Shown: positions 8,080 through 15,419 of the stretch, in pieces
How the letters are laid out: the number at the start of each line of letters is the position of its first letter
Position numbering within the stretch: position 1 is the first letter of the stretch
DNA from: an uncultured Eubacteriales bacterium
GTDB lineage: Bacteria > Bacillota > Clostridia > Monoglobales > Monoglobaceae
Assembly (NCBI GenBank): GCA_948468535.1
Contig: CAOKIL010000005.1
Location: forward strand, 1-44,662
DNA length: 44,662 bases
Reading direction: 5' to 3'
Notes under the pieces: model-generated
Database searches by the model: none
What the model saw: the letters and a program-made list of their open reading frames with translations, nothing else
What the model was told of the DNA's origin: nothing
Position numbers and translations under genes: made by a program

Positions 8080-8119
8080 AAGGACTGTGTATGCTAAAAT
8101 CACACAGCCCTTATTTTTA
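8080..8119 (+). terminator. Terminator of the ylxM-ffh-rpsP-khpA operon
   Basis: AAGG-A-CTGTGT (8080-8090) pairs with ACACAG-C-CCTT (8102-8112) with one internal mismatch, followed by TTATTTTTAT. It lies 6 bp after the khpA stop. Confidence 0.75.
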
Positions 8120-8136
8120 TAAAAGGAGGTGCTTTT

Positions 8137-10002
8137 GTGGAGAGAAAGTCATATCGTCGTGCGTATGAAGGTTGTTTGAAGCGTGTACAAAAGCCTGCGA
8201 GATATATAGGAAACGAGTTCGGCAGTGTACATAAGGATTGGGACAAAGACCCTGATATGATGAGTTTTGCGTTTTGCTTTCCTGACGTGTATGAGGTTGG
8301 TATGTCACACCTTGGCATGAAGATTCTGTATCATATGCTCAATGAGCGTGAGGATATAGTGTGCGAGCGTGTGTTTGCGCCGTGGGATGATATGGAGCAG
8401 GAGATGCGCGGTAATAATATTCCGCTTTTGTCAATGGAGAGCTATATTCCGGTCAGAGAGTTTGACATTGTAGGATTCACACTTCAATACGAAATGAGCT
8501 ATTCAAATGTTGTTAACATGCTTGACCTGGCAGGAATTCCGCTGCGTACAAAGGATAGGGGTATGGACGACCCGTTTGTGTGCTGCGGCGGACCGTGCGC
8601 GTATCATGCAGAACCGCTCTCGGACTTGGTTGACTTCTTTATTCTCGGCGAGGGCGAGGAAGTTAATAATGAAATAATGGATGTTTATAAAACTTGGCGA
8701 AGCAGCGGCAGAGATCGTGATGCGTTTCTTGAAGAAATAGTTGCGCTTGGCGGCGTGTATGTTCCGAAGTTTTATGATGTTGAGTATAATGCTGACGGAA
8801 CAATAAAACGTTTTGAGCCAAACCGTCCGGGAGTGCCTAAGCAAGTGAAAAAACGGATTATAATGGACTTGGATAATACATATATTCCTGAAAATTTAAT
8901 CGTTCCGTTTATGGAGACAGTACATGACCGTATAATGCTTGAGGTATTCCGCGGCTGTATACGCGGCTGCCGTTTCTGTCAGGCAGGGTATATCTACAGA
9001 CCTGTCCGTGAGAGAAGCGTAGACAGACTTGTCGGAGTCGCTGACTGCGCTATACACAACACCGGTTATGAGGAAATGTCGCTGTCTTCGCTCAGTACGA
9101 GCGATTATACTCAGCTCCAGCCTCTTATTGACAGACTTCTTGATATAACGGTTGATAAAAAGATAAACCTGTCACTGCCGTCATTGCGTGTGGACAACTT
9201 TTCGATGGAGCTGATGGAAAAAGTCCAGAAGGTAAAAAAGAGCGGACTGACCTTTGCGCCGGAAGCAGGAACGCAGCGGCTGCGTGATGTCATAAACAAA
9301 AATGTGCTTGAGGAGGACTTGATACGCACAGCAAATATCGCGTTTAAAGGCGGATACAATCGTATAAAGCTATATTTTATGCTGGGTCTGCCGACAGAAA
9401 CATACGATGATGTGCGCGGGATTCCTGAACTTGGCAAAAAGGTTGTTGACGAGGCTTTTTTCTCTATTCCACCGGAGGAGAGGAAGGGACGCAGCGTAAG
9501 TATAACGATAAGCACATCGTTTTTTGTGCCAAAGCCGTTTACTCCGTTTCAGTGGGAGCCGCAAAACAGGATTTCTGAGATGGAGGACAAGGCGCGGTAT
9601 CTTAAAGATAATATTAAGTCAAAAAAGATAGTATATAACTGGCACAACAGCGATATCAGTCTGCTTGAGGCGGTGTTTGCCAAAGGCGACAGACGTCTCG
9701 GCGAGGTTCTTATCACTGCACAGAAGATGGGATGTAAGTTTGACGGCTGGAGTGACTTTTTTGATTTTGACCGTTGGCTTAAAGCGTTTAAGACCTGCGG
9801 CATTGATCCTGAGTTTTATGCGCTGCGCCGAATAGGATATGATGAGATACTGCCGTGGGATTACGCGGATATAGGCGTACCTAAGTCGTTTTTGATAAAG
9901 GAGCATAAAAAGGCATATGCCGGACAAACAACGCCGTCCTGCCGTGAAAAGTGCAGCGGATGCGGTGCGGCAAGTTTTGGAGGAGGTGTGTGTTTTGAGT
10001 AA
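8137..10002 (+). CDS. B12-binding-type radical SAM protein (TIGR03960-like)
   Basis: The 621-residue protein has an N-terminal cobalamin-binding-like region (about 40-190) and then a radical SAM core. The 4Fe-4S cluster motif CX3CX2C is Cys274, Cys278 and Cys281 (FRGCIRGCRFCQAG). A GTPP-like glycine region and the TFAPEAGTQRLRD segment follow. The C-terminal tail carries further cysteines (CREKCSGCG). Family members are consistently paired with a DUF2344 protein, as here. The reaction is not established to my knowledge; modification of RNA or a ribosomal component has been suggested only by context. The start is GTG 8137 with an AAGGAGG site. The usual downstream partners in Clostridia (RNase G, rplU, rpmA) are absent. 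Confidence 0.88.
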   Translation: MERKSYRRAYEGCLKRVQKPARYIGNEFGSVHKDWDKDPDMMSFAFCFPDVYEVGMSHLGMKILYHMLNEREDIVCERVFAPWDDMEQEMRGNNIPLLSMESYIPVREFDIVGFTLQYEMSYSNVVNMLDLAGIPLRTKDRGMDDPFVCCGGPCAYHAEPLSDLVDFFILGEGEEVNNEIMDVYKTWRSSGRDRDAFLEEIVALGGVYVPKFYDVEYNADGTIKRFEPNRPGVPKQVKKRIIMDLDNTYIPENLIVPFMETVHDRIMLEVFRGCIRGCRFCQAGYIYRPVRERSVDRLVGVADCAIHNTGYEEMSLSSLSTSDYTQLQPLIDRLLDITVDKKINLSLPSLRVDNFSMELMEKVQKVKKSGLTFAPEAGTQRLRDVINKNVLEEDLIRTANIAFKGGYNRIKLYFMLGLPTETYDDVRGIPELGKKVVDEAFFSIPPEERKGRSVSITISTSFFVPKPFTPFQWEPQNRISEMEDKARYLKDNIKSKKIVYNWHNSDISLLEAVFAKGDRRLGEVLITAQKMGCKFDGWSDFFDFDRWLKAFKTCGIDPEFYALRRIGYDEILPWDYADIGVPKSFLIKEHKKAYAGQTTPSCREKCSGCGAASFGGGVCFE

Positions 10003-10693
10003 GCATAGAATTAAATTCTCAAAAACCGGAATGGCAAAATACATATCACATCTTGATTTGCTCAGATGCTTCACGCGTTCTATTATGCGCGCCGAACTGC
10101 CGGTTAAGTATTCGCAGGGATTCAATCCCCATCAGAAGATTACGTTCTCGCTTCCGCTTTCAATCGGAGTGACAAGCGAGTGCGAATTCGTTGATATAGA
10201 TTTTGAGGACGGTATAACTCATGAAGAGATTTTAAGCAAACTTGACAAGAGCCTACCGCCTGATATTTCTGTGCTGAAAGTTGACAATATAGTAAAGAGC
10301 GCAAATGATATTGTATCAGCTGAGTACAGGGTTTCGCTGTTTACGGATGAAGAATTTGATTGTGAAAAGCAGCTTCGGGACTTTTTTGGTCAGGGCGAGG
10401 TCAGCATAATCAAAAAGACTAAGAAGAAGGGCGAAGTTCAGGTAAACTTAATGGACTTTGTAAAAAGCTGGAGTTTGCCTAAGAACCGGCATGAAAAGAC
10501 AAAAGACGGTATAAGGACTGAGTTTAGCTTAACTCTTTCAGCCGGAGGACAGAGCAACTTAAAGCCTGAAATTGCTGTCGAAGCATTATGCGGTTACTTG
10601 GCTTCGTGCGCTAAGGTTATGTCTTACGACATCCACCGCACGAATATATATTGTCAAGCGCAAAACGGCGGGTTGATAGAAGAATTTTCATAA
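9995..10693 (+). CDS. DUF2344 (TIGR03936-like) partner of the radical SAM protein
   Basis: The 232-residue product begins LSKHRIKFSKTGMAKYISHLDLLRCFTRS, followed by MRAELPVKYSQGFNPHQKITFSLPLSIGV, both hallmarks of the DUF2344 radical-SAM-linked family. The TTG at 9995 was chosen because AGGAGG (9981-9986) lies 8 nt before it; the gene overlaps the end of the radical SAM gene by 8 bp, which implies translational coupling. A longer open frame back to 9917 is only the shadow of the upstream gene. In some genomes the two are fused, which supports a common complex. Function is unknown. Confidence 0.88.
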   Translation: MSKHRIKFSKTGMAKYISHLDLLRCFTRSIMRAELPVKYSQGFNPHQKITFSLPLSIGVTSECEFVDIDFEDGITHEEILSKLDKSLPPDISVLKVDNIVKSANDIVSAEYRVSLFTDEEFDCEKQLRDFFGQGEVSIIKKTKKKGEVQVNLMDFVKSWSLPKNRHEKTKDGIRTEFSLTLSAGGQSNLKPEIAVEALCGYLASCAKVMSYDIHRTNIYCQAQNGGLIEEFS

Positions 10694-10721
10694 GATGTTT
10701 TATAATCCTGTCGACAGTCTG

Positions 10722-10768
10722 TGAGAAGCCCTTGCAAAAGCAAGAGCTTCTCAGCATGCCGGTTTTTT
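10722..10768 (+). terminator. Stem-loop terminator after the radical SAM/DUF2344 pair
   Basis: TGAGAAGC pairs with GCTTCTCA (arms 10722-10729 and 10746-10753), extended inside by CTTGC/GCAAG. A run of six T residues follows only after a 9-nt gap. It lies between convergent genes and may serve both strands. Confidence 0.55.
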
Positions 10769-10922
10769 AGTGTTTTTTTGATTTAATACGTTCACAGGTG
10801 GTTAGAGGTATTTTCTTTGATGCGTGGTGATGCTCTGTGCAGGCGGCACAGTCTCCGTGCCTCTCACAGCTTGTTCTTTTGCACGGACAGCTATTGTCCT
10901 TTTCTCTGTCTTTTGCTTTCAT
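10767..10922 (-). CDS. Small Cys-rich protein (51 aa), function unknown
   Basis: Reading the minus strand gives a 51-residue protein with a tight Cys/His pattern: CPCKRTSCERHGDCAAC, then TEHHH, and one more Cys near the end. Spacing C-x-C-x4-C-x2-H-x2-C-x2-C suggests a small metal-binding knuckle. I recognise this as a recurrent small protein in anaerobic Clostridia, but I know no function for it. ATG at 10922 has a GGGAG about 13 nt upstream, further than usual. The rest of the chain is basic (KAKDREKD, SKK), which would suit nucleic-acid binding. The opposite-strand reading in the same place is hydrophobic nonsense. Confidence 0.6.
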   Translation of the reverse strand: MKAKDREKDNSCPCKRTSCERHGDCAACTEHHHASKKIPLTTCERIKSKKH

Positions 10923-11023
10923 TTAAGTGCAGTTCTCCCGATTGTTGTATTTTTTTATGTAGTATATGCCAATCATTTAAGGCTATATTCTGACTTGCTA
11001 ATTTTTAAATATTATTTCCTTTT

Positions 11024-11335
11024 CTATGTTAATAAATCTGTTAAGTCTCTGACAAACTGCTCTTTTCCTTTGACTTCACCGTTCAAATTTGAAATTATCA
11101 TTTCAAGCAGAATTATTTCGGGAACATTCTTCATAAAATCTGCATTTCTGTGAACCATTAACAATACAAAAATAATTTCATAGAACCCTTTTTCTGCAAG
11201 ATTTTCAATCAGTTTTTTCATCATTGAAATTGTCATGTGTTCATCTCCCGGTGTGCAGATTAAATACCACCATCCCGGATACGATCTAATCCATTTCAGA
11301 AAATTAATTATTTGTTTATCTCTTTTTAATGACAT
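11024..11335 (-). CDS. Hypothetical protein, 103 aa
   Basis: I do not recognise the family. The sequence starts MSLKRDKQIINFLKWIRSYP, contains GWWYLICTPGDEHMTISMMKKLIENL, a short hydrophobic helix (YEIIFVLLMV), and an acidic-helical end. It looks like a small soluble alpha-helical protein. The ATG at 11335 was preferred because AGGGGAAA precedes it; an in-frame ATG at 11377 would add 14 residues. A perfect promoter (11435-11463) drives it, so it is probably a real gene. It lies in an AT-rich accessory stretch together with toxin-antitoxin genes. Confidence 0.6.
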   Translation of the reverse strand: MSLKRDKQIINFLKWIRSYPGWWYLICTPGDEHMTISMMKKLIENLAEKGFYEIIFVLLMVHRNADFMKNVPEIILLEMIISNLNGEVKGKEQFVRDLTDLLT

Positions 11336-11434
11336 TTTAGTATTTCCCCTTTCCGTTACATTCTTTTTGTTGTTCATAAAAAATTAACAAAAAGTTTTTT
11401 CGCTTTTAAGTGAATTATTTAAGTTTATAATCAT

Positions 11435-11463
11435 ATTATACATCTAAAAATTATTTTTGTCAA
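11435..11463 (-). promoter_or_regulatory. Promoter of the minus-strand hypothetical gene
   Basis: On the minus strand TTGACA (11463-11458) and TATAAT (11440-11435) are exact consensus hexamers 17 bp apart. The leader before the gene is about 90 nt. Confidence 0.8.
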
Positions 11464-11503
11464 CAGTTAATTTCATTTATATGTTAATTTTTTAATTAAA
11501 TTA

Positions 11504-11532
11504 TTGATTTTTTAAACTGTGCAGTGTATAAT
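11504..11532 (+). promoter_or_regulatory. Promoter of the small HTH gene
   Basis: TTGATT (11504-11509) and TATAAT (11527-11532) are spaced by 17 bp. The predicted transcript starts about 15 nt before the coding region. Confidence 0.7.
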
Positions 11533-11554
11533 TTGAGAATAAAGGGGTGGTCTT

Positions 11555-11773
11555 ATGAGCATGGCAAAGTTAGTAAGAACTTTATTAATAGAACGAGATA
11601 TGAAAATAATCGATATGGCTAAAAAGCTTAATACAACTCCGTCAAATATCAGCGGAAAACTGCGAAGAGATAATTTTTCTGAAAAAGAGCTGTGTGATAT
11701 CGCAAAGGCTTGCAATGCAACATTTACAGCCGGCTTTATATTGAACGATACAGGAAAAGAAATTAAATTATAA
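11555..11773 (+). CDS. Small Cro/C1-type helix-turn-helix protein
   Basis: The 72-residue product is one lambda-repressor-like domain: KLVRTLLIERDMKIIDMAKK, LNTTPSNISGKLRR and NFSEKELCDIAKACNATF, the usual four or five helices of an HTH_3/HTH_19 domain. It probably binds DNA as a dimer. A GGGGTGG site lies before ATG 11555; the second Met (11561) is also possible. It has its own promoter and a short hairpin after the stop (TTATCC/GGATAA, 11778-11792). It may regulate its own gene or the neighbouring accessory genes. Confidence 0.75.
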   Translation: MSMAKLVRTLLIERDMKIIDMAKKLNTTPSNISGKLRRDNFSEKELCDIAKACNATFTAGFILNDTGKEIKL

Positions 11774-11809
11774 AGAATTATCCGAAGGATAAAAAATAAC
11801 ACTCAGCAG

Positions 11810-11848
11810 GTGCAAAATATTGACTTTTTGCACAAAATCAGATATAAT
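11810..11848 (+). promoter_or_regulatory. Promoter and operator of the RelB/PIN toxin-antitoxin operon
   Basis: TTGACT (11820-11825) and TATAAT (11843-11848) are 17 bp apart. An inverted repeat, GTGCAAAA (11810-11817) and TTTTGCAC (11826-11833), flanks the -35 box, and GTGCAAA recurs at the ribosome site. RHH antitoxins of the RelB type bind such palindromes, so autorepression by the antitoxin is likely. Confidence 0.7.
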
Positions 11849-11870
11849 ATTCATAAAGGAGGTGCAAACT

Positions 11871-12173
11871 ATGGCACAAGCAACATTCAGCGTTCGTATG
11901 GACGAGAACCTAAAAAAACAATTTGACGTTTTATGTTCCGATTTCGGTATGACAGCGTCAACGGCAATCAATGTATTTGCGCGCGCGGTTGTACGCGAAA
12001 GAAAAATTCCGTTTGAAATAGTTTCACCCGAACCGGAATTTAACAGAGTAAAGGTTATGCAGGCGTTTATGACGCTTAGGGATTCAGCAAAGGATAAAGG
12101 CTTGCAGGATATGACGTTAGACGATATTAACGAGGAAATTCGCCTTGCCCGATACCGGGAGGACAATAAATGA
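11871..12173 (+). CDS. RelB/DinJ-family antitoxin
   Basis: The 100-residue protein begins AQATFSVRMDENLKKQFDVLCSDFGMTASTAINVFARAVV, the ribbon-helix-helix of RelB/DinJ antitoxins, and ends in a helical, partly charged toxin-binding tail. ATG 11871 follows AAGGAGG; an in-frame ATG at 11820 overlaps the promoter and is rejected. The stop overlaps the toxin start by 4 bp (ATGA), a sign of coupled translation. It should neutralise the PIN toxin and repress the operon through the palindrome at 11810-11833. Confidence 0.88.
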   Translation: MAQATFSVRMDENLKKQFDVLCSDFGMTASTAINVFARAVVRERKIPFEIVSPEPEFNRVKVMQAFMTLRDSAKDKGLQDMTLDDINEEIRLARYREDNK

Positions 12174-12586
12174 TTTGTTATGCGGTAATAGATACGAATG
12201 TGCTTGTTTCCGCGATGTTGTCAGGAAATGAAAACGCGGCTACTGTTCAGATTGTCGGCAGATTTATAGCGGGTGATATTATTCCTGTATACAGCGAGGA
12301 GATTATAAACGAATACAGAGAGGTTTTAAGCAGAGAAAAATTCGGTTTCCCAAAAGAAGCGGTTGAATATCTGTTATCGGCTATCGACCATTATGGAGTA
12401 TTGGCAAATCCCTCTCCGACGGGTGAGGTTTTGCCGGATATGAAAGACTTACCTTTTTATGAGGTTGTAATGGAAAAACGCAGGGACAACGCTTACCTTG
12501 TTACCGGTAATATAAAGCATTTTCCGAAAGAACCGTTTATTGTTACAGCTCGGCAACTGATAGATATTTTAGATAGAAAAGAATAA
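12170..12586 (+). CDS. PIN-domain toxin (COG1569-type ribonuclease)
   Basis: The 138 residues follow the PIN fold. The first catalytic Asp lies in AVIDTNVLVSAML (Asp8), followed by an E-rich helix (YSEEIINEYREVL), a DMKDLPFYEVV segment and the end motif AYLVTGNIKHFP. PIN toxins cleave RNA with Mg2+. COG1569 members often have G-N in place of G-D near the end, as here. The gene overlaps the RelB-type antitoxin by 4 bp. Pairing a PIN toxin with a RelB/DinJ antitoxin, rather than VapB or Phd, is a known but less common combination. The target RNA is unknown. Confidence 0.85.
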   Translation: MICYAVIDTNVLVSAMLSGNENAATVQIVGRFIAGDIIPVYSEEIINEYREVLSREKFGFPKEAVEYLLSAIDHYGVLANPSPTGEVLPDMKDLPFYEVVMEKRRDNAYLVTGNIKHFPKEPFIVTARQLIDILDRKE

Positions 12587-12689
12587 TAAAACAGTCAGCA
12601 GATACGTCAAAATGCGGTTCAGCAATACAGGTACATTATGGTAATTTTGTCTGATTTTTTATTTTGTTAAAAAAATATCTAAAAAGTAC

Positions 12690-12718
12690 TTGAATATTTT
12701 AATGTTTTGAGGTAAAAT
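12690..12718 (+). promoter_or_regulatory. Promoter of gap
   Basis: TTGAAT (12690-12695) and TAAAAT (12713-12718) are spaced by 17 bp, leaving an AT-rich leader of about 85 nt before the gap ATG. Confidence 0.65.
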
Positions 12719-12809
12719 AATAAAGTATGGCAAATATATACAGTAGTATTATTTTTGTCTGATTGATTGTAAAAATTAATATTTTATATTTTTAGGAGGT
12801 ACTTTTATT

Positions 12810-13826
12810 ATGTCAGTAAAAGTTGCTATTAATGGTTTTGGACGTATCGGACGTCTTGCATTCAGACAGATGTTCGGCGCAGAGGGTTATGATGTTGTTG
12901 CTATCAACGACTTGACAAGCCCAAAAATGCTTGCTCATCTTTTAAAGTATGATTCATCACAGGGTAAGTATGAGCTTGCTGACAAGGTTACGGCAGGTGA
13001 GGATTCAATCACTGTTGACGGTCAGGAAATTAAGATTTATGCTTTCCCGGATGCCAACAACTGCCCTTGGGGTGACTTGGATGTAGACGTTGTACTTGAG
13101 TGTTCAGGTTTCTATACATCAAAGGATAAGGCACAGGCTCACATCAATGCAGGTGCTAAGAAGGTTGTTATTTCAGCTCCGGCAGGAAACGATCTCCCGA
13201 CTGTTGTTTACAATGTAAACCACGATACACTTAAGGCTGATGACAAGATTATTTCAGCTGCTTCATGTACAACAAACTGCTTGGCTCCTATGGCTGACGC
13301 TCTTAACAAATATGCAGCTATCCAGTCAGGTATTATGTGCACAATCCACGCTTACACAGGCGATCAGATGACGCTTGACGGTCCTCAGAGAAAGGGCGAT
13401 CTCAGACGTTCAAGAGCTGCTGCCGTTAACATTGTTCCTAACTCAACAGGCGCAGCTAAGGCAATTGGTCTTGTTATTCCTGAGCTTAACGGCAAACTTA
13501 TCGGTTCTGCACAGAGAGTTCCGACACCTACAGGTTCAACAACAATCCTTACAGCTGTTGTTAAGGGTTCAGACGTTACTGTTGACGGAATCAATGCTGC
13601 TATGAAGGCTGCATCAAACGAGTCGTTTGGTTATAACACAGATGAAATCGTTTCATCTGACATCGTTGGCATGAGATACGGTTCACTGTTTGATGCTACC
13701 CAGACAATGGTTGCTGAAATCGGCGACGGTCTTTATGAGGTTCAGGTTGTTTCATGGTATGACAACGAGAACTCATACACAAGCCAGATGGTTAGAACAA
13801 TCAAGTATTTTGCAGAGCTTGGCTAA
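12810..13826 (+). CDS. gap: Glyceraldehyde-3-phosphate dehydrogenase, type I
   Basis: Converts glyceraldehyde 3-phosphate to 1,3-bisphosphoglycerate with NAD+ in glycolysis. The 338-residue sequence has the N-terminal Rossmann motif (INGFGRIGR, residues 8-15), the catalytic Cys153 in [12 protein letters not shown], the partner His in [10 protein letters not shown], and the C-terminal [13 protein letters not shown]. Length and motifs are those of the ordinary glycolytic enzyme. A strong AGGAGG site precedes the ATG. The codons appear strongly biased towards a few choices, as in highly expressed genes. The gene stands alone with its own promoter and terminator; no pgk or tpi is adjacent. Confidence 0.97.
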   Translation: MSVKVAINGFGRIGRLAFRQMFGAEGYDVVAINDLTSPKMLAHLLKYDSSQGKYELADKVTAGEDSITVDGQEIKIYAFPDANNCPWGDLDVDVVLECSGFYTSKDKAQAHINAGAKKVVISAPAGNDLPTVVYNVNHDTLKADDKIISAASCTTNCLAPMADALNKYAAIQSGIMCTIHAYTGDQMTLDGPQRKGDLRRSRAAAVNIVPNSTGAAKAIGLVIPELNGKLIGSAQRVPTPTGSTTILTAVVKGSDVTVDGINAAMKAASNESFGYNTDEIVSSDIVGMRYGSLFDATQTMVAEIGDGLYEVQVVSWYDNENSYTSQMVRTIKYFAELG

Positions 13827-13852
13827 TAATTTTTAAAAATCGAATTTATACG

Positions 13853-13880
13853 GCGTGCGGATTAACCGCACGCTGTTTTT
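13853..13880 (+). terminator. Terminator of gap
   Basis: GCGTGCGG (13853-13860) pairs perfectly with CCGCACGC (13866-13873) around a 5-nt loop and runs into TGTTTTTG. Confidence 0.9.
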
Positions 13881-13913
13881 GTTAATCAAATATTTACAAA
13901 CGGTTCATTATTT

Positions 13914-13948
13914 AAGCCGTTTTTTAAGGTTTATTTAAGGAACGGCTT
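13914..13948 (+). promoter_or_regulatory. Hairpin upstream of the VTC-domain gene
   Basis: AAGCCGTT (13914-13921) pairs with AACGGCTT (13941-13948). AACGG at 13900-13904 can pair instead with CCGTT at 13917-13921, so two structures compete. It could be an operator palindrome or a leader hairpin; no clear promoter was identified. Confidence 0.35.
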
Positions 13949-13996
13949 GTATTGTAATAATTGTTAAAACTAATTGTGACACAGGAGGTGAATATA

Positions 13997-14692
13997 ATGC
14001 AATTTGTTTGCGATGAAAGAAAGTTCAGGCATGAGTACAAGTTTTTTATTTCATATATGGATTATCTTTCATTAAGCAGCCGTTTGAAAGCTGTGGCAAA
14101 ACATGATTCAAATACCGGTGAGAATGGCAAGTACCAAATCCGAAGCCTGTACTTTGATAATATATTCGATTCGGCTCTGCGTGAGAAGATTGAGGGTGTT
14201 AACAACCGCGAAAAGTTCCGCATACGATTGTATAACGGTGATGACAGCTTTATCAGGCTTGAAAAAAAGAGCAAGATAAACGGACTGTGCAGCAAGATTT
14301 CAGCACCGATTTCACGTGATGAGACTGAGCGCATAATAAACGGTGATATTGAATGGATGAAGGACAGCGGCAGAGGGCTTGTTATTGAGCTGTATTCGAA
14401 GATGAAGTCAAAGCTCCTGCGCCCGAAGGTGCTTGTGGACTATACAAGAGAACCGTATGTTTATGCGCCCGGCAATGTGAGGATTACGTTTGACTATAAT
14501 CTGCGTACCGGTCTTAGCTGCAAAAATATTTTTAATCAGGACGCGCCGACTGTTTTAACACCTCAAAGCTCAATACTGCTTGAGGTCAAGTATGACGAGT
14601 TTATTCCGTCGGTGATTCAGGACATTATACAGGCAGAAAACAGACGAGGCAGTGCCTTTTCAAAATACGGTGCGTGCCGTGTGTACGGATGA
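13997..14692 (+). CDS. VTC-domain (polyphosphate polymerase-like) protein
   Basis: The 231-residue product is a single VTC domain, the tunnel fold known from the yeast polyphosphate polymerase Vtc4. Conserved strands include FRHEYKFFI, YQIRSLYFDN, EKFRIRLYNGD, IRLEKKSKING and ILLEVKYDEFIP, whose basic and acidic residues line the tunnel. No membrane segment is present. The ATG at 13997 follows AGGAGGTG; a TTG at 13961 would add 12 residues without a site. The DUF4956 membrane protein and CotH protein follow in the same direction, a set that recurs in Clostridia. Activity (polyphosphate, or modification of a surface polymer) is not known for this group. Confidence 0.88.
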   Translation: MQFVCDERKFRHEYKFFISYMDYLSLSSRLKAVAKHDSNTGENGKYQIRSLYFDNIFDSALREKIEGVNNREKFRIRLYNGDDSFIRLEKKSKINGLCSKISAPISRDETERIINGDIEWMKDSGRGLVIELYSKMKSKLLRPKVLVDYTREPYVYAPGNVRITFDYNLRTGLSCKNIFNQDAPTVLTPQSSILLEVKYDEFIPSVIQDIIQAENRRGSAFSKYGACRVYG

Positions 14693-14729
14693 GAAATAAA
14701 AAATCAGAATAAGTATAGGAGAGATAAAA

Positions 14730-15401
14730 ATGAGTTTTAATGACATTTTCAAATCAAATTTTTTGGATAATATAGCGTCGGTGTCGATTTTTGATATGGT
14801 AATAACCATGGCTCTTGCGTTTGCCATAGGAATTTTTATATTCCTGGTATACAAAAAAACTTTCGGCGGCGTTATATATTCATCTAACTTTGGCGTGACG
14901 CTGATAGCACTGACTATGATTTCAGCGTTTGTGATTCTGGCAGTAACGAGTAACGTTGTACTGTCGCTCGGTATGGTTGGTGCGTTGTCTATTGTCCGTT
15001 TCAGAACGGCAATTAAAGAACCGCTGGATATAGCGTTTTTGTTTTGGGCGATTGCGGTTGGCATAGTTCTGGCAGCCGGTATGATTCCGCTTGCTGTATT
15101 CGGGAGTATATTGATCGGTATTATACTATTGGTGTTCTGCAACAGAAAGTCGAGCGACAGTCCGTATATAGTTGTGATAAGCTGTGACGGAAGCATTGCT
15201 GAAAGCAAGATCAGTTCATATCTTGCTGACAAGACCAAAAAGTCGGTGATAAAGAGCAAGACGGTTACAAAGAATGCAATAGAGTTAAATTATGAAGTAC
15301 GTCTGAAAGACGCAAATACTGACTTTATTAATATACTTGCAGACATGCAGGGCGTACAGAGTGCAGTGTTGGTAAGTTATAACGGAGATTACATGAACTG
15401 A
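14730..15401 (+). CDS. DUF4956 membrane protein
   Basis: The 223-residue protein has four or so membrane helices in its first 140 residues (IFDMVITMALAFAIGIFIFL, VTLIALTMISAFVILAV and others) with the highly conserved GMVGALSIVRFRTAIKEP loop, the signature of DUF4956. A soluble C-terminal domain of about 80 residues follows (VVISCDGSIAESKISSYLAD). The family is regularly encoded between a VTC-domain protein and a CotH protein, and probably forms a membrane complex with them. ATG 14730 follows AGGAGA. Function is uncharacterised. Confidence 0.88.
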   Translation: MSFNDIFKSNFLDNIASVSIFDMVITMALAFAIGIFIFLVYKKTFGGVIYSSNFGVTLIALTMISAFVILAVTSNVVLSLGMVGALSIVRFRTAIKEPLDIAFLFWAIAVGIVLAAGMIPLAVFGSILIGIILLVFCNRKSSDSPYIVVISCDGSIAESKISSYLADKTKKSVIKSKTVTKNAIELNYEVRLKDANTDFINILADMQGVQSAVLVSYNGDYMN

Positions 15402-15419
15402 TTTAAGGACTGATAATAT

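Noticed and set aside
10824..11153. Plus-strand hydrophobic open frame
   Set aside because: It has no ribosome site and its first part is the antisense of the Cys-rich gene, which has a far better pattern.
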